Shown here piece after piece: positions 53,493 to 62,756 of a stretch of DNA of 64,000 nucleotides. The notes under the pieces were generated by a model. The model did no database searches and was not told the DNA's origin. It worked only from the letters and a program-made list of their open reading frames with translations. Every line of letters begins with the position of its first letter. Position 1 is the first letter of the stretch. This DNA comes from Bemisia tabaci (lineage: Eukaryota; Arthropoda; Insecta; Hemiptera; Aleyrodidae): assembly GCF_918797505.1 (NCBI RefSeq), contig NC_092799.1:14284295-14348294 (forward strand), given 5' to 3'. The translations under genes were made by a program, and so were the position numbers.

Positions 53493-54072
53493 GGTGTTTT
53501 GACGGCTCTTATTATTTTTTGCTAATCTATAACCCAGAATCATCAAAAGATGATTGTGTGTGACTATCGCAACTAAATCCATTGGTTAGTGACACTTGTG
53601 TAACGACCCATCAGTGATACTTTAATGACCTGGCAACGTTGCTTTGAGGTAGACTGTTGCTCTCTGCGCTCTTCGGTTATCAATCCGCCATGAAGCTTTC
53701 TCTGAGCTTTCACCCTTCATTCTGTTTGTCATCCATTTCGGTATGCCAGTGGATGCCGTGAGGAATCTTCTGTTCCGGAATCGTTGATACGGAGGGCTGA
53801 TAAATGGAAAAGCGCTGATGAATGGGAATAATACGCATCCAGAGTGAATATACCACCAATTGCCATATGCGAACGTCACTGAGCAGAAGTGATCTATCTA
53901 TGCTTAAAATTTATAGAACAGCGTATCTCCATATCAATCTGCTTTCAAAGGGTCGTGTTTTTTCGTTCGAATCACTTCGTGTAGAAAAATGAAAATGCAG
54001 AAAAAAACTTCTGTTCAATTGTGTCATCTCTTCATGGAATATTTTCTTTGCAAAATTTGAAACGGTACAAGT
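53493..54072. other. Unannotated stretch
   Basis: Nothing recognised; an 85-codon minus frame (53622-53879) has no known domain. Confidence 0.45.
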
Positions 54073-54126
54073 TGCCTTCAAACAGTTGGAATACTTGAAG
54101 CATATCTGGGGAGTTAAAACAGTTGT
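54073..54126 (-). repeat. 54-bp core repeat, D3 type, minus strand
   Basis: On the minus strand: acaactgttttaactcccca, gatatgcttcaagtattcc, ctgtttgaaggcaac. Matches 23080-23134 and 17177-17230. Confidence 0.6.
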
Positions 54127-54649
54127 ATTGTGCGAAGTAACATACAGAGTGTCCCAGACCACCCGTGTCAGGCTTCTTTCTCGGTTGGTGTAGGTGGTAC
54201 GAAGTCGCGGGGACCGTTGGGTTGAATAAGGAACTGACCCGAATGGATCCGAATTTCATGGTTCCACCCCCCCCCCCCCAACTCCCCTTGGGGGGGGGGG
54301 GTAAAGGGGGAGTTGCGATTCCAAAAGTCGGGGTTCTCGATAGAATTCCGATTTGATTGCATTTAAATTGAAAATTAAGGAAAATTTCACGTGAAATTGA
54401 CCCTTGGAAATCCAAAATCGGACCATTTTACGCCCGACAATGATCTCCTAAAGAGGGGGGCAGCGGCCTTCTCCATAATTTCCCATTGGTCAAAACATGA
54501 CATAAATTCTCTGAAAATAGATAAATTCCCAAGTAATTGACCCTAAAGAATCCGATTTTCTTGGTCCCGGAGCCCCCTAGCTTTCCTTTGGAGGTAAACG
54601 GAGAGGCACAGTTTCGGAAGTCGGGGGAAATTTCCTGCTCTGTTAAAAT
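54127..54649. other. Unannotated stretch with C-run/G-run hairpin
   Basis: 13 C (54267-54279) and 12 G (54290-54301), separated by aactcccctt, can pair as an almost pure G:C hairpin. The 127-codon minus frame across it is an artefact of low complexity. Confidence 0.6.
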
Positions 54650-54974
54650 ACGAATTTTGAGAGTAATTTGTGAATTTTTTTTTTCTCTAATGTTTGCGAT
54701 TAATTTACTTTGCAGTTGGATCTATACATTACCTGAAAATTTCAAAAGAAAATATTTATAAATCTCCTCGAAAACGAACATTTTATGGAAAGAAACTCGG
54801 CAACTATCGAATATTCGCACGGCGTTTTTCTCTAGAGGTCCAGTCACACGATCAAATTGAGCCATCAAATTGGGCCTCTCATTGGTCGCATCCTCACCTC
54901 AGGTCTCTTTCCGCCAATCAGAGCTTCAATTTGAAGGCTCAATTTGATTTTGTAACCGGACCATAGCACGGCAG
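54650..54974 (-). mobile_element. Family A MITE, copy 18, interrupted
   Basis: Interior and right end of A (cagttggatctatacattac, aactatcgaatattcgcacg, gcgtttttctctag) continue after a 126-bp insertion with agcacggcag at 54965-54974. The left terminus is diverged or missing. Confidence 0.7.
54838..54963. mobile_element. 126-bp foldback element nested in A
   Basis: Ends ggtccagtcacacgatcaaa (then ttgagcc) and ggctcaatttgattttgtaa (then ccggacc) are imperfect inverses. It interrupts the right end of an A element. No relatives in the window; target duplication short and ambiguous (ta or tag). Confidence 0.72.
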
Positions 54975-55494
54975 TGTGTTGATCGCGAGGACCCATCCGT
55001 TGAAACATTCGCGGGACATCGGCATCATTCAGCATTCACCAAAAGCGTATCGCGCCCGGAGGGGGAAAATTCGCCTCCTCGTCGGGCACACCACCGCTCG
55101 GCAGCGCGGTGTCGTGAAATTGTCAGCGATTCATAATCCATTTATAAAACTTTGCATCTGCATTGAGACTCCCCCGAACCGGGAGGAAAATAAATAAATC
55201 TTGCGAGGAAGTTGAGGCGTGTATTGAAACTAATATTAAGTTATCTCTCCTCTTCCGCGCGGCGGTGGCTATGCATTATTCATCCGTGATGGTCGATTGT
55301 CTACACCGCCGCAACTCCCATCGCCTCCCGGGATCTTCCCAAATCTGATTCCCGAGGAACGTTCGCGATAGCTCTGATTCTTCACGGCCGCGTTTTGTTT
55401 CCCGGAGTGCCCCGGCCCCGCCAGACAATGCTCAAATTGGAGCGTTTCCTCCTCAATATTTTACGGACGTGGAAAACGCGTCGGGGAGAAGAGC
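54975..55494. other. Unannotated GC-balanced stretch
   Basis: CpG-rich unique sequence with several short frames; nothing recognised. Confidence 0.45.
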
Positions 55495-56117
55495 TTTATT
55501 TCACGCACGGCGGCCGAGGCATTCGTGCATGTTTGTCGCTTTGCAGCGCTTCCTCACGCTCTACTGCATTCAACCATTTTCGCGGGCTAATTTTTGAAAT
55601 TGATAGACAAAGCTATAGACAAAGAGGACAAGGAGAACGTGGAGCAATCCGATTGGTTGTTAGACTGAAGAGGGAAAATGATACACTATTGATAGAGTCC
55701 CTGCAGTGCTGAGTTATCGACAGTCAGTCTAATACTTGGCACATTGTCCATTGCAACCACCCGCTTTGCACTTACTTTATTTCACGCACAGCGGCCGAAG
55801 CATTCGTGCACGTTTGTCGCTTTACAGAGCTTCCTTGACGCTCTACTGCATTCGATCATTTCCGTAGGCTACTTTTTGAAATTGATAGACAAAGCTATAG
55901 ACAAAGAGGACAAGGAGAACGTGGAGCAATCCGATTGGTTGTTAGACTGAAGAGGGAAAATGATAGAGTATTGATAAGGTCCCTCCTGAGTTGCCGGCTG
56001 TCAATCTATTATTTAACTCATTGTCCATTGCAACCAATCGCTTCCATTACAAGTTCGCCACTGTTATCTCATTTTCTTTTTTGTGTATAGCTTCGCCTAT
56101 CATTTCAACAATCAGCC
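55495..56117 (+). repeat. 281-bp tandem duplication of a family E element
   Basis: Two units start at 55495 and 55776 (tttatttcacgcacggcgg / tttatttcacgcacagcgg). Each contains cattcgtgcatgtttgtcgc, a family E end (ttttgaaattgatagacaaa), gcaatccgattggttgttag and cattgtccattgcaacca. Unit 2 continues to an inverted E end (tatcatttcaacaatcagcc) at ~56116. Both units keep the E blocks, which are nearly identical. Confidence 0.82.
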
Positions 56118-56235
56118 TTTAGAGTACACAGTTAAGTTTCTTTATTGAAATTTTAAATAAATTACAATGAACACAATAGAACTCTCCTTTCACTCTTACT
56201 TTGCGAAGACAATGGTTCTTGTCAACGTAGATCTC

Positions 56236-56283
56236 AGCTGGCTTTCTATTGCTTTGTCTACCAATTTCAACAATCGCCTCTAA
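56236..56283 (-). mobile_element. Family E terminus fragment
   Basis: gctggctttctattgctttg, tctaccaatttcaacaatcg, cctc is an inverted E end; no partner end found. Confidence 0.55.
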
Positions 56284-56780
56284 TTTTTGCAGTTCGCAAA
56301 ATAAGGGCAAAATTTCAATGTCCGTAACTTTTACAGTTTCCTCGTAGCGAAAGTTCTGCATCCTCTAAATGTTCAATCAAACAAAGTATTTGCCTTATAG
56401 ACGCTTGCATAGCAAAATAACGATCTAAAACACACGAACATCCTTCTCAAGAATTTGCTGAACGAGTAGCAAATGCTGATGCAGCAATTAGGATTTCAAC
56501 TTTGAGTTGAAACGAAGACAGTCTGAGGCAAAGAGACAAGGAAACGCGAGTGCCCCAATTTCCAGCTCATTCCTCGAAATGGGACGCAGTTGGCCCGTCG
56601 TAAAAATGAAGCCCAAAATAAGCCGCGCAGACGGCATTTTGACGCCCCCACTCTGGATGCCTCCCGCCTTCTGTTTATGATTAATTAGCCCGAAAAACAT
56701 CGAATGAAACCAGACACAAATAGTCGTCGCGGCTCTGAAGGGAGGCCCGCCCGTTCTGAAGAAGAAACAAGCCCGCGCCA
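56284..56780. other. Unannotated stretch
   Basis: Unique sequence with an unrecognised 97-codon minus frame (56488-56781). Nothing else. Confidence 0.45.
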
Positions 56781-57524
56781 CACAGTGGATCGTGAGTCAA
56801 TAGGAGAGGTCGGACAAAATTCGGAAACTTTAAAAGCCTATAACTCCGTTTAAACAGAATTTTGAGGTTTTAAAAATGGCTCCATTGGTTTTTTCTTAAA
56901 ATTTTCTGCTATAAGCACCCCTTGAAATTTAAAATGTGAAGGAATAAACGTCAAAATTTGAAATTTCAGTCAAAAATGACATGTTCGGCCTCTCTAATGG
57001 ATATGTTGCATGTGTGAGGAATTTGCGATTTGACCATTGATGGTTATGTAAAACTTCGCGAGAAACACGACGGTGCCGCTGGTTTTCTCTGAAATCAACT
57101 CCCAAGCTCAAAAAAAGCTCTGAAAGTGAAGCCAAAATGGAGGGGATATCCCACCCTACCCTGAGAGTCCACGTTTACACAAGACAAACTCTCCATGCAA
57201 AGATAGGGAGCAAATACATTGACAGGGCTGCCTGCTACCACCTTATTTGGGGACTCTTAAACTGAATTCACGTGAACCCTGTCAATGTATTTGCTCCCTA
57301 TCTTTGCACAGAGAGTTTGTCTTGATGTAGACGTGGACTCTCAGGATAGCGTGGGATATCCCCTTCATTTTGGCTTCAACTTTAGAGCTTTTTTGAGTTT
57401 GGGAGTTGATTTCAGAGAAAACCAGTGGTACCACCGTGTTTCTCGCGAACTTTTACTCATGAATCAACAGTCAAATCGCAAATTCCTCACACATGCAACA
57501 TCTCCATTGGCTTGATCCACTGTG
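56781..57524. mobile_element. Family H Transib-like element, copy 3, with palindrome inside
   Basis: Ends CACAGTGGATCGTGAGTCAA and tggcttgatccactgtg, exact 5-bp duplication CGCCA (56776-56780, 57525-57529). The left part matches H1 (gagaggtcggacaaaattcg, ttgaaatttaaaatgtgaag). A 501-bp palindrome interrupts it near the right end. Confidence 0.82.
57001..57501. mobile_element. 501-bp foldback with ~230-bp arms
   Basis: Left arm atatgttgcatgtgtgagga, atttgcgatttgac, ctggttttctctgaaatcaa; the right is the inverse, ending cacacatgcaacat. Inner arms tttgctccctatctttgca pair around a ~55-base loop. Flanked by 9-bp ctctaatgg/ctccattgg (7 of 9), consistent with a MULE-like 9-bp duplication that has decayed. 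Confidence 0.8.
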
Positions 57525-57529
57525 CGCCA

Positions 57530-57911
57530 CGGTCGGAAATCCGACCGAACATCCACTGTGCTTACACGAATCGAAAGCGATTGTGCAACCCTGAAAATTC
57601 GTATGCCGTGACAAAAGGAAGCATTTTCATTAATCAAACATTCGCCGGGCTCGCGTAACACTTCCCTCTTCGCATCCCCACGCTGAGGGAACAGAAACAC
57701 GTTTCTTATGATACACCGCTCTCGTAGGCAAAAAACAGTAAAAATATGGCCTGAATACTGTAACAGGATGGTAGGATATGCCATTTTAAGAACAAAGAAC
57801 CGTAACTCCACTACTGTTGGAATCAATTGTTAAATGATAGCAATAGTTTATATCAAGGCAGAATGATTGTATTTCGAATAATGTGGAAAACCATTCCGTT
57901 GAAAGTGTATT
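57530..57911. other. Unannotated stretch
   Basis: Nothing recognised. Confidence 0.45.
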
Positions 57912-58101
57912 CAAAAACTTAGACACCAAATGCACATCCACAGCGTTAATATATTTTTAGGACACAAATTAAGTGTAATGACTAAAAGAGCGGAACGTGT
58001 GCGTTCCAATTGTACAAAACTAAACCGCCAAAGGTGCCTTCAAAAAATTGAATACCACAACCACATCCATAGTGTTAATATATTTGTATCGCACAAAATA
58101 A
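57912..58101 (+). repeat. Short tandem duplication, ~132-bp step
   Basis: gcacatccacagcgttaata then tatttttaggacaca recurs ~132 bp later as accacatccatagtgttaat, atatttgtatcgcaca. A 63-codon frame therefore contains HIHSVNIF twice; this is repeat-derived, not evidence of coding. Confidence 0.6.
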
Positions 58102-58261
58102 TTTCATGGTCACACGTCTGAGAGAACTGTTATCGTCGCGTTTTTCGCTCTGGTTCAAAATGATAGCTATCTAAACCGCGCTTGGCAAAAATACACTTAG
58201 TCGTAACAAGTTTTGAACCGAAAAAAAATATGTTTGAAATTATCTTATTATTTTTACTTAC

Positions 58262-58923
58262 TTTATCGCCTGGCTGTTGCTTTTTCGCCATCGATTATAA
58301 AAGGCTATCAGAAATTGTGTAGAAATTCGTGTGCTTTGGAAATCATTAAGTTTGATACGGAACCACCTTAATATTTACAAAACGCACATTATATTTTCCT
58401 TTAATACATATTTTTTTTTCATCAATTAAAATGAGAATAATCCATACAGAATGTGCAAACATTTCAAAATCATGAGTTGAATAACGCTGACTCCGCCAGA
58501 TTAAATATTAGAGCCTAACACAAAGCGGAGCGGCGTTGCACTGGCGCCTACAAACCTAACGGGGATACTTCACGCATTGCGCAACGCGTGAAGTATCCCT
58601 GTTAGGTTTGTAGGCGCCAATGCGTGTTTCGGGCTGGCTGCCCGCCTGCCACGGCGCTTGAAGCAACTATTTCACACCAGAGGTATTGCACAGTATCATA
58701 CGAAACTGAAGGCGCTCTAATATATTAGTAATGACTGGCATCCATGTAAAGTACGGAGCTTTCCTCGCAAAATAAATCAAGATACTCCGGCCCAAAAAGA
58801 GAGCAGTATTCCAAAAACTCACTAAGTCCTAGCATCCGTAATTAGTAACGTTTAGCATACACTTTATCGCCTGGCTGTTGCTTAATCGCCATCGGCTATA
58901 AAAGGCTATAAGAAATTGTGTAG
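58262..58923 (+). repeat. Direct repeats flanking R2
   Basis: ctttatcgcctggctgttgc, ttttcgccatcgattataaa, aggctatcagaaattgtgta (58262-58322) recurs at 58863-58923 with few changes, 601 bp apart, with the R2 repeat lying between. Could be a tandem duplication spanning R2 or an LTR-like pair of a short composite. Confidence 0.65.
58328..58732 (+). repeat. R repeat, copy 2
   Basis: Matches 28158-28556 throughout. Contains a 76-bp perfect or near-perfect palindrome (58543-58618: ggcgcctacaaacctaacgg and inverse) and the 54-bp core (58663-58716). In R1 the palindrome arms are partly degraded. No coding frame. Confidence 0.75.
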
Positions 58924-59013
58924 CCGGCTATAGAAGCTATTGGAAATCTTACAGCCGGCTGTAGGTCTATGGTATTTTGGAACACAGATTCTACTGCCAA
59001 TTTTTACCAGGGG
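58733..59013. other. Short unannotated stretch
   Basis: Contains the inverted pair gtagccggctatag / ttacagccggctgtagg (58920-58965). Otherwise nothing. Confidence 0.45.
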
Positions 59014-59745
59014 TGAGAGTGGGAAATGTTCCACGCCGACAGAAAATCTGCCATCTTGCTTCTTGCATTTACTTTCCATGCAAAAATGACGTCAGACGAT
59101 ATTCTGTCGCAGTCTAAAAGCGCGTAAACTTATTTAGCGTGAACTTTACATACTTCTTATATCAAAATGATTGCTTTTAGCAGGGTTTTCCGGCTTAAAG
59201 TGAGAGTGGGAAATGTTCCACTGCGACAGAAAATCTGCCATCTCGCTTCTTGCATTTCCTTTCCATGCAAAAATGACGTCAGTCGATATTCTGCCGCAGT
59301 CTAAAAGCGCGTAAACTTACTTGGCGTGAACTTTACCATACTTCTTTTATCAAAATGATTGCTTATAGCAGGGCTTCTCTAGAGTCCCTTTATACTAAGA
59401 ATTAAGACACCCCCCTCTCCTCATGGAGTCACAAACGGGAATTAAGATTTCACAAATTGAAAGTTTTTCGTAATCTTTGATCGGCCCATTCTTAAATTCC
59501 TTTCTCCGTTCCTTCTCTCATTCTGTTCGTTCCTTGCCGAATCCACAATTCCCCGCGGTCCATTCCAGATTATGATCTTTGCAATTGGTGAAATGTAATC
59601 ATTATTCCCGTTTGTGACACTGTGGTGGCCTAAAATACGGGAACCAATCAGAAATGGATTCGCATTGTCTTAACTCTCAGTATAAAGGGACTCTAGGTTT
59701 CCCGGCTTAAAGTAAGAGTGGGAAATTTTCCACTGCACGTTGTGG
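59014..59745 (+). repeat. 187-bp tandem duplication interrupted by L
   Basis: Units start tgagagtgggaaatgttcca at 59014 and 59201 (187 bp apart), with a third start at 59713 (taagagtgggaaattttcca) after a 304-bp L insertion. Each unit has cagaaaatctgccatc, ttccatgcaaaaatgacgtc and tctaaaagcgcgtaaac. Confidence 0.82.
59391..59694 (+). mobile_element. Family L MITE, copy 1
   Basis: 304 bp. Ends agagtccctttatactaaga and tctcagtataaagggactct. Inner gggaattaagatttcacaaa, ttgatcggcccattcttaaa, cgttccttctctcattctg. It interrupts the end of a 187-bp tandem unit; comparison with the unit end at 59180-59200 shows the insertion point. Copy 2 is at 62445. Confidence 0.8.
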
Positions 59746-60263
59746 CGGCCATGCAGTTCGCGATGCGGACCGACCGCAGCTGTCAGTGCTGCACCGTACC
59801 CGAACACCCGACACCTCCGATACTGGAGGTGTTCAGCCGTGCTGTGAAAGCAGGTGCACCGCGATTCCGGCGCGTGGAAGGGTGCGAACTTCGCATCGCG
59901 GGGGCTACCAGAAAAATAAAAACAGGGACGGAGCCGGAAGTGCTGAAAACGGTGGGGGAATAATATTTATTTGTTTTATTCATTTATTTCCACTTTTTTT
60001 CTCCTCCTGGTTGATGGCTTATATACCGTAGGGAACTTCCGAAGCGGGCCGACCACAGAGTGTATTTTCATGTCAGTAGACTTCCGAGGGTTTTATTCGG
60101 AAGTTATACGTCGACAGTGAAACTCGAAAAACTCGTGTGTTTGTTTCATATGTTATTGATTTCTTGGATATTTCTGATATTTTATTTAAAGAACAGCTTT
60201 GGATGCAGAATTGATTGGATTTTTTTCAATTTGTTTTGTCATTCTCAAAGATTAAAAAAAAAT
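59746..60263. other. Unannotated stretch, GC-rich left part
   Basis: 59750-59945 is GC-rich with two overlapping frames, neither recognised. The rest is AT-rich. Confidence 0.4.
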
Positions 60264-60507
60264 CACTTTTTTATGAAAATTTCATGCTACAATATCTTGT
60301 CAAATCTCTAAATTTTCTTACAATCATACGCGCACGGAAAAAAATTATCACAATCCCAACTTTACTCCTAGCTTTAATGAAAAAAATGCACTTTTTTATG
60401 AAAATTTCATGCCACAATATCCTGTCAAATCTCTAAAGTTTCGTCACAATCATACGCGCACGGAAAAAAAGTATCGCAATCCCAACTTTACTCCTAGCTG
60501 ATTTTAG
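60264..60507 (+). repeat. 125-bp tandem duplication
   Basis: cacttttttatgaaaatttc, atgctacaatatcttgtcaa, atcatacgcgcacggaaaaa, atcccaactttactcctagc starts at 60264 and again at 60389 with few differences. Both units contain CGCGCACGGAAAAAA, an S-like terminus motif. Confidence 0.8.
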
Positions 60508-60725
60508 CGCCAGTATATTAGAGTAGTTGCACGAGCCCGAGGTACGGTTAAGTCAGCTGAACGGTGAATTTAAAATTTGAGGACCGCCAGAGATTAAATA
60601 CGTCGTTATCGCGCGGCGGCAGCGTCGTGCGAGAGATGAAAAAATGAATCACATTCCGAAATAAGGACTACTTTTTGCTCATCTATAAAAGCACCCATCC
60701 ACATAAAGAAGCTAATAAGACATAC

Positions 60726-60845
60726 GTTGTATCCAAAATGAGCCAGAAATCCATTTCAAAATCATAAGAAAAAAGTGACACCTATTCGCTGGAGAAAATG
60801 CCATCAGGGTGAGAAACATTGAGGGCATCCAATACGATATCAAAA
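60726..60845 (+). repeat. Direct repeat, partner at 62830-62950
   Basis: tacgttgtatccaaaatgag, atttcaaaatcataagaaaa, agtgacac...ggcatccaatacg. Matches 62830-62950, so the 60.9-62.8 kb G composite is bracketed by a diverged direct duplication of ~115 bp. Confidence 0.6.
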
Positions 60846-61011
60846 AATGATCAAAAAATAATTCGATATCAACACAAAGAAAACTAAAAAATGGACGTAT
60901 TTCTTTGAAACGACACTAAGCGCCAAATTGAGTTCCTTTTGAGGATTTTCGAATCCCGGGTAGCCCGCTCTGTCAAACGGAACTACGCGCCATGGAAATG
61001 CATTGCGAGTA

Positions 61012-62430
61012 CACGGAGAAAAAAGATTAGTGGCTGTGACTATTCGTGGTTGGTAAAACAGGATTTAGTTTCACGCAACAGAAAAATTAGAAACTATCAC
61101 TCACTGAGTTAGCGGCCTATGCTAACACGAGTTGGTAAATGATGATCTAGTGCTCCTAACTGGGACCGTGATACCACTTGACATACCGACTAGTCACAGA
61201 AACCCAACTCCTTCGCTCTCAGATTTACCAACCCAGAATAGTTGCATTGTCCACCACGTCAGGTTTGCTTACCTTGAAATCTGGTAGACAAAGACAGCAC
61301 TAAGTTGTATTTTACGACCAATCTGGAACTTTCAACATACACTTATTTGAAGGTAATGCGTACTATGAAATAGGTTGCATTTCTAAAAAGTGTGGTGGGA
61401 GAATCAAATTCGAGATATTAATTCTGACGTCTATATATTTGGCGTGTGGATTAGCTAATATTGGTAATATGTAATGACGAGAGCATGTTTTTGGAGCCGG
61501 CAGTCAGCTGTTTACTTTTCCAGTGAAAACTAGTGAAAGTCAAGTGTTAGTTCAGAAATCGATCAGGCTCTATCCATTGGGTTCTTAAAGATTTAATTAA
61601 ATAACAAAGAAAATAAAGTACCTGCGTAAATGAGCTAGATGAATTAAAAATAGCAAGCAGTAAAGTATTAAGTAAAAAAAGTAATTAATTAGGTAAAATA
61701 AAAATAAATTTAAAGAAAGTACCTAATAAATAACAAAATTATATGAAATTTAGGCCTTACGAAAAAATTGCAAGTAAATTGGTATGTATCTCATAATATA
61801 TTGTACATTGTCGCGGAAAAATCTTAGTTGGTTGCAGAAATTCTAGTTTTTCGTTAAAATCGAAGTTATATGCCGATTTTTCGTCGCGGTAATTATCGCT
61901 CGGTTTAGCTTAATGGTTAGGATTCTCGGCTAGTGTTAGGTAGGTTGTAGGATCGAACCCCGACAGAGGTGAAAAAATTCTATCGCCAAATTACACTGGA
62001 TTAGCCTCCGAGAGATTAATCTTTTTCATTTTTCACGGTTTCGGCGAGTTTCATCGTGCTTAATCATTTTATTCGGGGGAAAAGGGGCTCTTTTCCAACA
62101 CCTTCTGTTACATGCCCCGGTTTTTGTGTGCCGCCAGATTGGAGCTGGAACAATCTCGATTCATTCTGTAAACCAGGCATTCAATAAAGCCTACCAGGCG
62201 TATATTCTTACATAACAATACGAGTAATGAGTAAACCCTTAATCCTTGGCAAGATTTACCAACCCGCGTAGTCGGAGGAGGCAACCCGCCCGCCCGTGAC
62301 ACCGTTAGCCGTACTTACCAACCCGCTTTGTTCGGATCAAACAGGAGTTGAGCTATGACGGAAACGAAATAGGCGGGTTGGTAAACATAGCCCTTTTCCT
62401 GGTTGCGGCCACTAGTCTCTTTTCTCCGTG
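61012..62430. mobile_element. 1419-bp transposon with CACGGAG ends, TA duplication
   Basis: Ends CACGGAGAAAAAAGATTAGT and ccactagtctcttttctccgtg. Flanked by TA (61010-61011, 62431-62432). Comparison with uninterrupted G1 shows a single TA at this position, so the duplication is real. Subterminal regions repeat a ttaccaacccgc/gttggtaaa motif (61051, 61131, 61225, 62245, 62316, 62379). A tRNA-like segment lies in the middle. No transposase frame. Confidence 0.85.
61896..61972 (+). ncRNA. tRNA-like (SINE head) segment
   Basis: tttagcttaatggttaggat resembles a pol III A box and D-arm (tagcttaatgg), and ggatcgaacccc at 61950 resembles a B box (GGWTCGAANCC). The spacing of ~35 bases between them is tRNA-like. 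Stems are too imperfect for a functional tRNA (T-stem mismatches), so it is more likely a tRNA-derived SINE promoter or tRNA pseudogene. Confidence 0.4.
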
Positions 62431-62444
62431 TACAGGACGGAACT

Positions 62445-62756
62445 AGAGTCCCTTTACACTGAGAGTCAAGACAACACCCCCTCATGGAGTTACAAAACGG
62501 GAATAAAGATTGCAGAAATTGAACATTTTTTGTAATCTATGATCGGCCCATTCTCAGATTCCTTTTCTCCGTTCCTTCTCTCATTCCGTTTGTTCCTTGC
62601 CGAACCCGTAATTCCCTGGTCCATTTCAGATTATAATCTTTGCAATCGGTGAAAATGTAATCTTTATTCCCGTTTGTGACACTGTGAAGGCCTAAAATAC
62701 GGGAACCAATCAGAAATGGATTCACATTGTCTTGACTCTCGGTATAAAGGGCCTCT
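62445..62756 (+). mobile_element. Family L MITE, copy 2
   Basis: 312 bp, ends agagtccctttacactgaga and ctctcggtataaagggcctct; interior matches copy 1 closely (gatcggcccattctcagatt, ccttgccgaacccgtaattc). It replaced ~25 bp of the G element it sits in, so insertion was accompanied by a small deletion or later decay. Confidence 0.8.

Noticed and set aside
54032..54415. 127-codon minus frame
   Set aside because: It crosses the C-run/G-run pair and a D3 core repeat; the middle is low-complexity proline/glycine.
57930..58121. Frame with HIHSVNIF repeated twice
   Set aside because: It comes from a 132-bp tandem duplication; only 63 codons, no family.
61896..61972. Functional tRNA-Glu gene
   Set aside because: The A and B boxes resemble a tRNA, but the T-stem does not pair well and no acceptor stem closes, so I list it only as tRNA-like.
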